A DNA stretch of 64,000 bases from Oscillospiraceae bacterium (GTDB taxonomy: Bacteria > Bacillota > Clostridia > Oscillospirales > Ruminococcaceae). Location: the NCBI GenBank assembly GCA_020024215.1, contig JAHHUC010000001.1, positions 1 through 64,000 of the forward strand, given 5' to 3'. Of this stretch, positions 16,293 to 24,101 are shown one piece after another; the first letter of the stretch is position 1, and the number at the start of each line of letters is the position of its first letter. The notes under the pieces are model-generated. The model saw only the letters and a list, made by a program, of their open reading frames with translations. It made no database searches and was not told the origin of the DNA. The position numbers and the translations under genes are program-made.

Positions 16293-17633
16293 CTAAAGAA
16301 TTTTTTCCAGCACATCCTCCAGCTTCATGCCTCGGCTTGCCTTAAACCAGAAGATGTCTCCTTTTTTTTGCACATCCCTTATGTGCTGTGCCAGCTTCTG
16401 CTTATTTTGAAAATGCAGGGCCTTTATCCCGTTTTCTGCCCCCTCTATCAGCTTTTCTGTAAGCTCGCCTATGCCCAAGACACAGTCTATATCAAGGGTT
16501 GCCATTTTTTCTCCGCAGCTTGTGTGAAGCTCCCTTTCATTTTCACCCAATTCCAGCATATCGGAAACCACCATATATTTTTTCCCCTCTGTCTTTAAGG
16601 ATGACAGGGCATTGCAGGCAGCAAGAAGGGAATCCGGCGAGGCATTGTAGCAATCGGCTATATATTTGATGCCGTTTTTTTCAATTTCCCTCTGCCTTAG
16701 CCCCACCGGCTCATAAGCCTTCAGCGCAGACACCATATCCTCATTGGGTACACCCAGAAGATTTCCCACCGCAAGCGCACAGAGCGCGTTGAGCACATTG
16801 TGTTCACCTATGACAGGTATGAAGCATTCAAAATTTCCAAAGGGGGCAGATACGTCAAATTTTGTGCCGGAATCTGCAAATGTGATATTTTTTCCCACCA
16901 CATCCGCAGATTTTTCCTTTATTCCATAGGATATTATCCTGTAATCCTCATTTTTATATTCTGACAAAAGGTCATTGTCCTTGCAGATGACAAGAGGGCT
17001 TCCCTTTTTCATGGGCTTTAAAATCTCGGTTTTCGCCTTTAGTATATTTTCCCTTGTCTTTAGCTTTTCAAGATGGGAAACGCCTATATTTGTTATGACC
17101 GCTATCTGAGGAAGGGCGGATTGGCTTATTTTTTCAATCTGTCCCAAGCCGTCCATGCCCATTTCCATGCAAACGGCATCATAGCTGTCATCAAGTTTTA
17201 AAAGTGTGTGGGAAACACCTATTTCATTGTTGAGGTTTTCCTCATTTTTTAAAAGCCTGAATTTCTTTTTCATCACAAGGCTGATAAATTCTCTTGTGGT
17301 GGTCTTTCCCACAGAGCCGGTTATCCCCACCAAGGGTATGTTGAATTTTCTTCTGTGAAGTCCGGCTATCTTCAAAAGCGCATCCTTTGTATCATTTACA
17401 AGGATTATTTTTTCATCCTGCTGCCCCTTTGGAATATAGGATGCCACCGCAAGAGGGCAGCCCTTATCAAAGGCGGAGGAAATGAAATTATGCCCATCCT
17501 GATTTTCTCCTATGAGAGCTATAAAAAGGCTGTTTTCATCCGCCTCTCTTGAGTCGGTGACAACTTTTTCAATCTCCTGTGAGCTTCTTTTTTCCACATT
17601 GAAAAGACTGAATATTTCCTCTGCTTTGAACAA
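16293..17633 (-). CDS. murF: UDP-MurNAc-tripeptide--D-Ala-D-Ala ligase MurF
   Basis: This 446-residue Mur ligase adds D-Ala-D-Ala to the UDP-MurNAc-tripeptide. The ATP loop GITGSVGKTTTREFI is clear, as are the central EMGMDGLGQIE and NITNIGVSHLE-type motifs and the DCYNASPDSLLAA stretch typical of MurF. The frame is open to 17696, but the best start is TTG 17633, with GGGAGG nine bases upstream inside the end of murE and homology beginning at FKAEEIF. It is almost contiguous with murE, one base past its stop. Confidence 0.93.
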   Translation of the reverse strand: MFKAEEIFSLFNVEKRSSQEIEKVVTDSREADENSLFIALIGENQDGHNFISSAFDKGCPLAVASYIPKGQQDEKIILVNDTKDALLKIAGLHRRKFNIPLVGITGSVGKTTTREFISLVMKKKFRLLKNEENLNNEIGVSHTLLKLDDSYDAVCMEMGMDGLGQIEKISQSALPQIAVITNIGVSHLEKLKTRENILKAKTEILKPMKKGSPLVICKDNDLLSEYKNEDYRIISYGIKEKSADVVGKNITFADSGTKFDVSAPFGNFECFIPVIGEHNVLNALCALAVGNLLGVPNEDMVSALKAYEPVGLRQREIEKNGIKYIADCYNASPDSLLAACNALSSLKTEGKKYMVVSDMLELGENERELHTSCGEKMATLDIDCVLGIGELTEKLIEGAENGIKALHFQNKQKLAQHIRDVQKKGDIFWFKASRGMKLEDVLEKIL

Positions 17634-17634
17634 T

Positions 17635-19089
17635 TTATTTTTCCTCCCTGTTTTTGAGCTTTTCCCAAATTTCCGTAACAATTTCTCTCTCATCAAAATG
17701 GACTGTTCCGTGATCCAAAACCTGATAATCCTCGTGGCCCTTTCCTGCCAGAAGAAGTATATCTCCCCTTCGGCAGTTTTTCAATGCCCAGGTTATTGCC
17801 TCATATCTGTCAACTATTATCTTCTTTTCTGTGCTTAAGCCCTCAAAGCCCGGCATACCGTCATTTATTATCTGCATGGGGTCCTCATGCCTTGGGTTAT
17901 CGGAGGTAAATATCACAAAGTCGGCTCTTTGGGCAACCGCTCTTATCATCTTTTTTCTCTTTGAGCGGTCCCTGTTGCCGGCACAGCCAAAAAGCACAAC
18001 TATCCTTTCGTTTTTGCAGACAGTTCTCAAGGCATCCAGAACCTTTTCCAGACCGTCGGGAGTGTGTGCAAAATCCCTTATCACCTTAAAGGGTGTATCT
18101 ACTTTTATTATTTCAAATCTGCCGGGGATTCCCTCTGAATTGGCTATTGCCCTTTTGGCATCCTTAGGCTCAATTCCCAGCTCGATGCAAAGGGACACAG
18201 CCCCCATGGAATTCTGCGCCGAGAACATTCCCAAAGATGGGTATTTGATTCTTTCTATAATTCCCTTTCCCACAAAGGCATAGCAGGTGTTTTCCAAGCT
18301 GAGCTCAATGTTTTTTGCTGTGTAATCAGCCATGTCATCCTGTATTGAGAATGTCCTCACCTCGCAGGGAACCTCCCTTGCAAGACGTCTGCCGTAATCG
18401 TCATCAATGCAGATGACAGCCTTATCAGAGACATCGAACAAAAGCTTTTTTGCCTGATAATAATTTTCCATAGTCTCATGATAATCAAGATGGTCCTGTG
18501 TGAGATTGGTAAAAAGTGCAATGTCAAAATGACATCCCCATATTCTTCTTTGCTCTAAGCCGAAGGAGGAAACCTCCACCACCACATATTCACAGTCTGT
18601 CTTTACCATTTCATGAAGAAGAGAATAAAAGGAAAATGAATCGGGGGTTGAGAATTTTGAGGGCATCACAGCCTCGGGCGTCTCGTTTACAACCGTTCCT
18701 ATAAGGCCGCACCTTATGCCTGCCTGCCTTAAAATATCCCTTATAAGACAGGTTGTGCTGGTTTTTCCGTTGGTTCCTGTGACGCCTATCAGCTTTAGCT
18801 TCCTTTGAGGATTGTCATAAAGGTTTGCACAGCATACGGCATATGCCTTTTTGGTGTCCTCTACAATTATTTCATTTTCAAGCCCCACGCTTTTTTCTGC
18901 CACCACAAAGGCTGCTCCCCTTGAAACGGCATCATCTGCAAAAAGGTGTCCGTCGGTATGCTTTCCCTTAAAGCAGAAGAAAAGGCTGCCCTTTTTGACC
19001 TGTCTGGTATCACAGCAAAGAGAGGTTATCTCCTTATCTTCAAATTTCTGTTCATATTCCAAGCCCTTGAGAAGCTCTGTAAGCTTCAT
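17635..19089 (-). CDS. murE: UDP-MurNAc-dipeptide--meso-DAP ligase MurE
   Basis: This 484-residue Mur ligase adds the third residue of the stem peptide. The P-loop is GVTGTNGKTSTTCLI, followed by VEVSSFGLEQRR and FTNLTQDHLDYH. The substrate-specificity motif reads DNPRHEDP; DNPR is the signature of meso-diaminopimelate-adding enzymes, where lysine enzymes differ, so the wall is probably mDAP-type. The ATG at 19089 has a GGCGGTGAT region before it and is preferred over a start nine codons upstream. It lies 66 bp after the PBP gene. Confidence 0.95.
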   Translation of the reverse strand: MKLTELLKGLEYEQKFEDKEITSLCCDTRQVKKGSLFFCFKGKHTDGHLFADDAVSRGAAFVVAEKSVGLENEIIVEDTKKAYAVCCANLYDNPQRKLKLIGVTGTNGKTSTTCLIRDILRQAGIRCGLIGTVVNETPEAVMPSKFSTPDSFSFYSLLHEMVKTDCEYVVVEVSSFGLEQRRIWGCHFDIALFTNLTQDHLDYHETMENYYQAKKLLFDVSDKAVICIDDDYGRRLAREVPCEVRTFSIQDDMADYTAKNIELSLENTCYAFVGKGIIERIKYPSLGMFSAQNSMGAVSLCIELGIEPKDAKRAIANSEGIPGRFEIIKVDTPFKVIRDFAHTPDGLEKVLDALRTVCKNERIVVLFGCAGNRDRSKRKKMIRAVAQRADFVIFTSDNPRHEDPMQIINDGMPGFEGLSTEKKIIVDRYEAITWALKNCRRGDILLLAGKGHEDYQVLDHGTVHFDEREIVTEIWEKLKNREEK

Positions 19090-19155
19090 GTGATCACCGC
19101 CTCTTATTTTTTGCATAAAATCACGGGAGACAAAGCTGTCTGCCGCCTGTCTGTT

Positions 19156-21468
19156 TTATGGCTTTTTGCTTTCTATTTCATCATTATAGCTTATTGTTAC
19201 AACCGTGGAGGTCTTTGCCATCTCCCCGGCCTTGGGGCTTTGGGATTTTATCCTGTCGCCCTCAAACTGCGCCTTCCCCTCATAATTGACATTGAACTGT
19301 GAGTTGAGAAGTGTTCTTCTTGCCTGCTCAACAGTCATTCCCACAACATCGGGAACCTCTGTGAGAACTCCCTGATCCTCGCCCTGCGGCTCTGTGTAAA
19401 GCCTTACATCCGAGCCCTTAGGCATTTTTGAATGGGCAGGCGGAAGCTGGCGTATTATTCTTGTTCCGTTTCCGGAAATTTTATAGTTGAGCCCGTTTTT
19501 GACTATCTCGCTTATTCCGTCATGGACAAGCTGACCTTCCACATAAGGGCACTCTACTTCCTTTTCCGAAAGCTCCTTTTCTGTATATTGCGGCTCTATT
19601 CCCAGATAGGGACATATATCTGCCATAATTGAGCCCACAACAGGTGCTGCAAGCACCGAGCCGTATATATTTGTCATGTACGGCTCATCAAAAAGCACAA
19701 GGCACAATATCTGAGGATCGTTTGAGGGGGCTATTCCGGCAAAGGAGGCTATTCTCTTTGTAACCTCTCCGTCCTCCTTGGCGTCAAGCTTTTCACTGGT
19801 TCCGGTCTTTCCGCCAATTCTGTATCCGGGGACATACGCCTTTTTTCCCGAGGCATCCTCATCGCACACAACATGCTCCATTATTCCTGCAACGGTCCTT
19901 GAGGTCTGCTCTGTGATAACGCTTCTTTTGACCTGGGGCTTTGTGGTTTTAACCACATTTCCCTCCGAATCCAGCTGCTGGCTCACAACATAAGGCTGCA
20001 TAAGCTTTCCGCCGTTTACAACTGCCGAAACTGCTGTTGCCAGCTGTATGGGTGTTATCTTAAAGGTCTGTCCGAAGGAGGAGGAGGCAAGCTCCTCTCC
20101 CGATTCCTTTGAAAGCGTCTTTAAATCATAGAATATTCCGTCCGATTCTCCCGGAAGATCTATGCCTGTTGCCTCTCTTAAACCAAAGCGGTCAAAATAA
20201 TCATAAAAGTTTTCCGCCCCTATGGAAGCGCCTATCATCATAAAGGCCGGGTTGCAGGAATATTTTATAGCCTCCCAAAAGGCTATATCCCCATGGCCCT
20301 CCCTCTTCCAGCAGGACTTTCTTCTTCCTGCCACAACATGATATCCGGGGCAGAAATACCTTGAGCCCTCCGGGGATGCCGTGCCCAAATCAAGGGACAT
20401 GGAGGCGGTTACAAGCTTGAAAACAGATCCCGGCTCATAAGGGTCGCTTATGGCCTTGTTGCGCCATTGGGCAAACCATTCCTTCTCAAGAAAAGCCTGC
20501 TTCAGCTCCTTTTCCTTCTTTGCCCTTTCCTCAGGATCCGATATCTTTGCAAGCTCATTTTGCAGCTCCTCGCTTTTGGCATATTCCTCTATTCTTATGC
20601 CGGCTAAAGGATCGCACAGCTTCGACGGCTCATTGGGATCAAAATCCGGCTTTGTCGCCATAGCAAGAATGGCTCCGGTATTTACATCCATCACAATTCC
20701 TGTGCCCCTGTTCTGAACATTGTGCTCCATCACAGCTGTTTCAAGGTGCTTTTCCAAGGAGTGCTGTATAACCTCATCTATTGTAAGCACCAGAGAATTT
20801 CCGTTTTGAGGCTCAAACATCTTATCATAGGAAAAGGGCATATCCCCGCTCTTTGCGTTTTTATTAGAGACAACCATGCCGTCTGTTCCGGAGAGCACCT
20901 TATTATAATAGCTTTCCAGACCGTAGGCTCCGTTGTTGTCATCATCTGTAAAGCCCAGAACCGTGGAGCACAAATTTCCGTAAGGGTAATATCTCTTTGT
21001 ATCCTCAACCAGATTTATGGAGCCTATGCTGTTGTCGGATGCAAATTTAAGTATTTCCCTCGCCTTTTCATCCTCCACCTTTTTCTTTATGACCTCATAA
21101 TAGCTGCCCACCTTTTTGCCTCTGGCTATGATATTTTCCCTGTCCACATCCAGCGTTTCGGAAAGAAAATCAGCTATTTTTTCCAATTCTGCCGCATCCT
21201 TTACCTCCGCAGGAGATATGGTGACGGTCCACACCGTTGCCGATGATGCCAGAATTTTTCTGTTTCTGTCATATATATTTCCTCTTTTTGCAGTTATCTG
21301 CGTGGGGCGCAGCTGCTGGGAAAGAGCCTTTCCCCTGTACATTTCACCGTCTACTATCTGTATCTGATAAAGCCTTGCTATAAGTATCCCGAAGCCTATG
21401 AACACCATGATGAAGAGGACTATGTTCATCCTTTTTTTCATGCTGTTTCCCTGTCTGTTCAATGCCAT
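19156..21468 (-). CDS. ftsI: Class B penicillin-binding protein (FtsI/SpoVD type) with PASTA domain
   Basis: This 770-residue transpeptidase has a membrane anchor (NIVLFIMVFIGFGILIARL), a dimerisation domain, and catalytic motifs S348-VF-K351, S404-CN and KTG at 554-556. It ends with one PASTA repeat (about 700-768, beginning VPDVVGMTVEQARRTL). It crosslinks septal peptidoglycan with FtsW. The single PASTA domain and overall layout resemble both SpoVD and PBP2B. Its place after ftsL favours the division enzyme; a sporulation role is possible. A charged segment of about 60 residues (276-340) before the active serine is longer than in Bacillus homologues but seems usual in Clostridia. Confidence 0.93.
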   Translation of the reverse strand: MALNRQGNSMKKRMNIVLFIMVFIGFGILIARLYQIQIVDGEMYRGKALSQQLRPTQITAKRGNIYDRNRKILASSATVWTVTISPAEVKDAAELEKIADFLSETLDVDRENIIARGKKVGSYYEVIKKKVEDEKAREILKFASDNSIGSINLVEDTKRYYPYGNLCSTVLGFTDDDNNGAYGLESYYNKVLSGTDGMVVSNKNAKSGDMPFSYDKMFEPQNGNSLVLTIDEVIQHSLEKHLETAVMEHNVQNRGTGIVMDVNTGAILAMATKPDFDPNEPSKLCDPLAGIRIEEYAKSEELQNELAKISDPEERAKKEKELKQAFLEKEWFAQWRNKAISDPYEPGSVFKLVTASMSLDLGTASPEGSRYFCPGYHVVAGRRKSCWKREGHGDIAFWEAIKYSCNPAFMMIGASIGAENFYDYFDRFGLREATGIDLPGESDGIFYDLKTLSKESGEELASSSFGQTFKITPIQLATAVSAVVNGGKLMQPYVVSQQLDSEGNVVKTTKPQVKRSVITEQTSRTVAGIMEHVVCDEDASGKKAYVPGYRIGGKTGTSEKLDAKEDGEVTKRIASFAGIAPSNDPQILCLVLFDEPYMTNIYGSVLAAPVVGSIMADICPYLGIEPQYTEKELSEKEVECPYVEGQLVHDGISEIVKNGLNYKISGNGTRIIRQLPPAHSKMPKGSDVRLYTEPQGEDQGVLTEVPDVVGMTVEQARRTLLNSQFNVNYEGKAQFEGDRIKSQSPKAGEMAKTSTVVTISYNDEIESKKP

Positions 21469-21530
21469 AAGTAAATCTCCTCAAAAAACGTAAACTGCCG
21501 ACCTTTTTCGCACACCCCTTTTAAGCAAAT

Positions 21531-21562
21531 TAAGAGTTAGGCTAATAAAAGCTTAACTCTTA
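21531..21562. other. Hairpin in the ftsL-ftsI gap
   Basis: TAAGAGTTA and TAACTCTTA form a 9 bp stem in the 137 bp gap. No T run follows on the - strand, so it is more likely an mRNA stability or processing element than a terminator. Confidence 0.4.
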
Positions 21563-21605
21563 CATCAATATCCTTTGGTATGCTCCCAAAATAATAGATA
21601 CTATT

Positions 21606-22091
21606 TTATTTTTTAAGATATTCCATTGCAGAAAGCCACAGGCTCTTTGCCTTCTGACCTAAATTGTCAGAGGTTTTCTCACATTTAAGAACCTTGCTGG
21701 TTGTTCCCAAATCCACATATTCTATCTGATATTCCTCTGCCTTTGCCATTTTAAGGTCGTTGGAAGCCCTTTCCTCCACAGTTCTCAAGGATACCATTTC
21801 AGAAAGCTCCACACGCATGCGATTGCCTGTTTCCACAAGGCTGTCATATTCAGCCTGTGTTTTTTCATACACAGCAGTAAGCTCTGTAAGCCTTACATGG
21901 TTGAATATTATGGCAGAAACCACTGTTATGACCACAACAAAGGACAAAACCGAATAAAAGGCTGAGAGAGTTTTTCTCCTGCCGGATGCATCCTGTGAAA
22001 CTACCTTAAGTTCAGGCGGCTGGCTGACCTTTTGAACCTCATCATAATTATTGGGGCTGAATCGTTCAAAATCGTAAGCAGCATTTGCCAT
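21606..22091 (-). CDS. ftsL: FtsL-like septum protein
   Basis: This 161-residue bitopic protein has a cytoplasmic N-terminus of about 43 residues, a single membrane segment (FYSVLSFVVVITVVSAIIF), and then a leucine-zipper-like coiled coil (LTELTAVYEKTQAEYDSLVETGNRM) followed by a short tail. Size, topology and position between rsmH and the class B PBP identify it as FtsL, which forms a complex with DivIB and DivIC. Sequence conservation in this family is weak, so the call depends on context. AGGAGAG precedes the start. Confidence 0.85.
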   Translation of the reverse strand: MANAAYDFERFSPNNYDEVQKVSQPPELKVVSQDASGRRKTLSAFYSVLSFVVVITVVSAIIFNHVRLTELTAVYEKTQAEYDSLVETGNRMRVELSEMVSLRTVEERASNDLKMAKAEEYQIEYVDLGTTSKVLKCEKTSDNLGQKAKSLWLSAMEYLKK

Positions 22092-22109
22092 TTAACTTCT
22101 CTCCTTTTT

Positions 22110-23054
22110 TTATTCTTCCTTTATTTTTTCTATGGTTCGCAGCTTTGCGCTGTGGCTTCTTTTATTTTCCTCAAGCTCCTGCATTTGAGCGGTTATGGGC
22201 TTTTTTGAGACCAGCCTTCCCTTCGGAGTTCTGTTGCAGACACACACCGGAAATTCCTTAGGGCATATGCAGCCTTGGCAAAATTCGCCGAATGTGTTTT
22301 TGACAATTCTGTCCTCCAGAGAATGAAAGCTTATTACGCTCAGCCTTCCGCCCACATTAAGGAGGGAAAAGGCATCCTTTAAAGAATCCTCTAAAATTCT
22401 CAGCTCGCCGTTTACCTCAATCCTTATGGCCTGAAAGGTTCTCTTGGCAGGATTTTTGCCCTCTCTTCTTGCAGGTGCCGGAATTGCCTCCTTTATTAAA
22501 TCGGCAAGCTCCAGCGTTGTTTTTATGGGGGATATTTCCCTTCTTTTAACTATTTCCTTAGCTATTTTAAAGCTGAACCTTTCCTCCGAATAATCCCTTA
22601 TTATCCTTGAAAGCTCCTCTAGAGTGTAAGAATTGACCACATCAAAGGCAGAGAGCCCCTGACAGGACATCCTCATGTCAAGCGGTGCATCGTAATTGTA
22701 GGAAAAGCCCCTTTTTGGTGTATCCAGCTGATAGGACGACACGCCCAAATCGAGCAATATGCCATCTGCCTTAAAGATTCCCTGCTCCTTCAAAAGGGCT
22801 TTCATGGAGCTGAAATTGCCTTGCAGCACCCTTGCATTCGGAAAGCTCTTTAATCTTTCCCCCGCTGTTTTTACTGCGACAGGGTCCTGGTCTATGCCAA
22901 AAAGAGCGCCTTGTGAAGAGAGCCTTTTGGCAATCTGAAGGGAATGTCCTGCACCTCCCACTGTCGCGTCAACATAAACACCGTCCGGCTTTATGTCAAG
23001 TGAAAGCAGGACCTCATTAAGCAAAACAGGCCGGTGATTGAAAACTTCTTCCAT
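22110..23054 (-). CDS. rsmH: 16S rRNA (cytosine1402-N4)-methyltransferase
   Basis: This 314-residue RsmH methylates N4 of C1402 in the 16S rRNA decoding centre. Motifs: HRPVLLNEVLLSL at the start, the SAM-binding DATVGGAGHS, GIDQDP, ILLDLGVSSYQLD, KRTFQAIRIEVN and VISFHSLEDRIVK. It lies 2 bp behind mraZ, the classical pairing at the head of dcw clusters. Confidence 0.97.
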   Translation of the reverse strand: MEEVFNHRPVLLNEVLLSLDIKPDGVYVDATVGGAGHSLQIAKRLSSQGALFGIDQDPVAVKTAGERLKSFPNARVLQGNFSSMKALLKEQGIFKADGILLDLGVSSYQLDTPKRGFSYNYDAPLDMRMSCQGLSAFDVVNSYTLEELSRIIRDYSEERFSFKIAKEIVKRREISPIKTTLELADLIKEAIPAPARREGKNPAKRTFQAIRIEVNGELRILEDSLKDAFSLLNVGGRLSVISFHSLEDRIVKNTFGEFCQGCICPKEFPVCVCNRTPKGRLVSKKPITAQMQELEENKRSHSAKLRTIEKIKEE

Positions 23055-23056
23055 AT

Positions 23057-23476
23057 TTAAAATCCTAACTCATCCATTGCCTCTGCAACAGATTCAGACG
23101 TAAGCTCCTCATTTGCTTCATTCCAGCGGTCAAGGCTCCAGATCTCCGCGCGGACAGACACGCCCACAACGGCTATCTCATCTTTTAAGCCGGCATAATC
23201 CCTCAGATTCTGCGGAATGGAAATTCTCCCCTGCTTATCCGGCGTAACCTCACAGGCCCCGGCAAAGAGAAATCTCTGAATCTTCCTCGCCTTTGATGTG
23301 GGCAGCAGCATGGTCTTTTCAGAAAGCTTCTGCCAATCAGAAAGCCTGTAAACAAAAAGACAGTTGTCAAGGCCCTTGGTGATTATAAAGCTGTCGCCCA
23401 AAGCCTCCCTAAGCTTGGAGGGGAAATTTATTCTTCCCTTTGCATCTATGCTGGGGAAATATTCTCCTATGAGCAC
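23057..23476 (-). CDS. mraZ: Transcriptional regulator MraZ
   Basis: This 139-residue protein has two SpoVT-AbrB-like MraZ repeats (GEYFPSIDAKGRINFPSKLRE and EVTPDKQGRISIPQNLRDYAG). In other bacteria MraZ binds short direct repeats in front of its own operon and represses it. The start is GTG 23476. The upstream AGGTGA may serve both as ribosome site and as one of the repeated boxes listed separately. It is the first gene of the dcw operon. Confidence 0.95.
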   Translation of the reverse strand: MLIGEYFPSIDAKGRINFPSKLREALGDSFIITKGLDNCLFVYRLSDWQKLSEKTMLLPTSKARKIQRFLFAGACEVTPDKQGRISIPQNLRDYAGLKDEIAVVGVSVRAEIWSLDRWNEANEELTSESVAEAMDELGF

Positions 23477-23480
23477 CCAA

Positions 23481-23527
23481 TCACCTCATGTTCACAAACT
23501 TGAGGGATTTTTCACCTCAATTCACCT
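23481..23527 (-). promoter_or_regulatory. Putative MraZ-box array
   Basis: On the - strand AGGTGA occurs at 23481-23486, 23512-23517 and 23522-23527, with a partial copy near 23492-23497. All fall in register with a period of about 10 bp, one helical turn. The array lies between the promoter and mraZ, as expected for MraZ operators, though the box sequence differs from the E. coli TGGGN type. Confidence 0.6.
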
Positions 23528-23547
23528 ACATTAACCACTGTATACCT

Positions 23548-23576
23548 ATTATACAGTGAAAACACCTGCAATGCAA
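23548..23576 (-). promoter_or_regulatory. Promoter of the dcw cluster
   Basis: On the - strand TTGCAT (23571-23576) and a consensus TATAAT (23548-23553) are separated by 17 bp. The predicted transcription start is near 23541, just upstream of the MraZ-box array. Confidence 0.8.
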
Positions 23577-24101
23577 GTGTTAAAACAAGTTTGAGCAGCT
23601 ATTTTTTCAAACATTACACTACATTTTTTTACAATTTCTCACATTTACAGGACAAAATAAACCGCTCTTTTGCAAAAAGTGAAAGAATGTTTTGATTTTA
23701 TACACTATGGAGGATATCCCCTTGCCTCCCATAAAAAGGCGCCGTGGGCTTATTTTAAATAGATGTATGTATTCTAAGAACAATTACACCTGCATACATT
23801 TAAGAGAAAACAAATTAAGCGGCGCTGAAGGCTTTGAAGCTTAAAATAAAGGCAGCATTTTCTATTGTAAACTTGTCGGAAAAACAGTGCATCCTTTTAT
23901 GCAATTACGCTAAAAAAGGCACACCTGTCTGCCGCCTGCAAAGTCTCAAAAATTTCTTTTTAAATGCCGTCATCTGCCCTTTGGCAAAGGACAGATGACG
24001 GCATTTAAAAAAAGACAGGTACGCCCTTTTTAATTTTTTCTTGCAGGGTGGAGTTTTAAAATTTCCCGATTTAAGAGGTGGGCAGGGCTTTTACCTATTC
24101 A
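23577..24101. other. 525 bp intergenic region
   Basis: No coding frame with a ribosome site is seen. The stretch 23577-23910 is AT-rich with no named element. From 23912 to 24031 it holds the nested inverted repeat listed separately. Confidence 0.5.
23912..24031. repeat. 120 bp nested inverted repeat, possible bidirectional terminator
   Basis: The outer arms (23912-23930 and 24013-24031) are imperfect inverted copies ending in A6 and T5. The inner arms (about 23955-23976 and 23992-24015) form a stem of about 20 bp containing AAATGCCGTCATCTG and its exact complement. The - strand T run past the outer arm could end comM transcripts. The size and nesting are unusual for a simple terminator. Confidence 0.7.

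Noticed and set aside
20450..20716. Charged insertion before the active serine of the class B PBP as an unusual domain
   Set aside because: A comparable charged stretch ending in WRNKA(V/I)SDxYEPGS is, as far as I recall, common in Clostridial homologues, so it is noted in the gene entry only.
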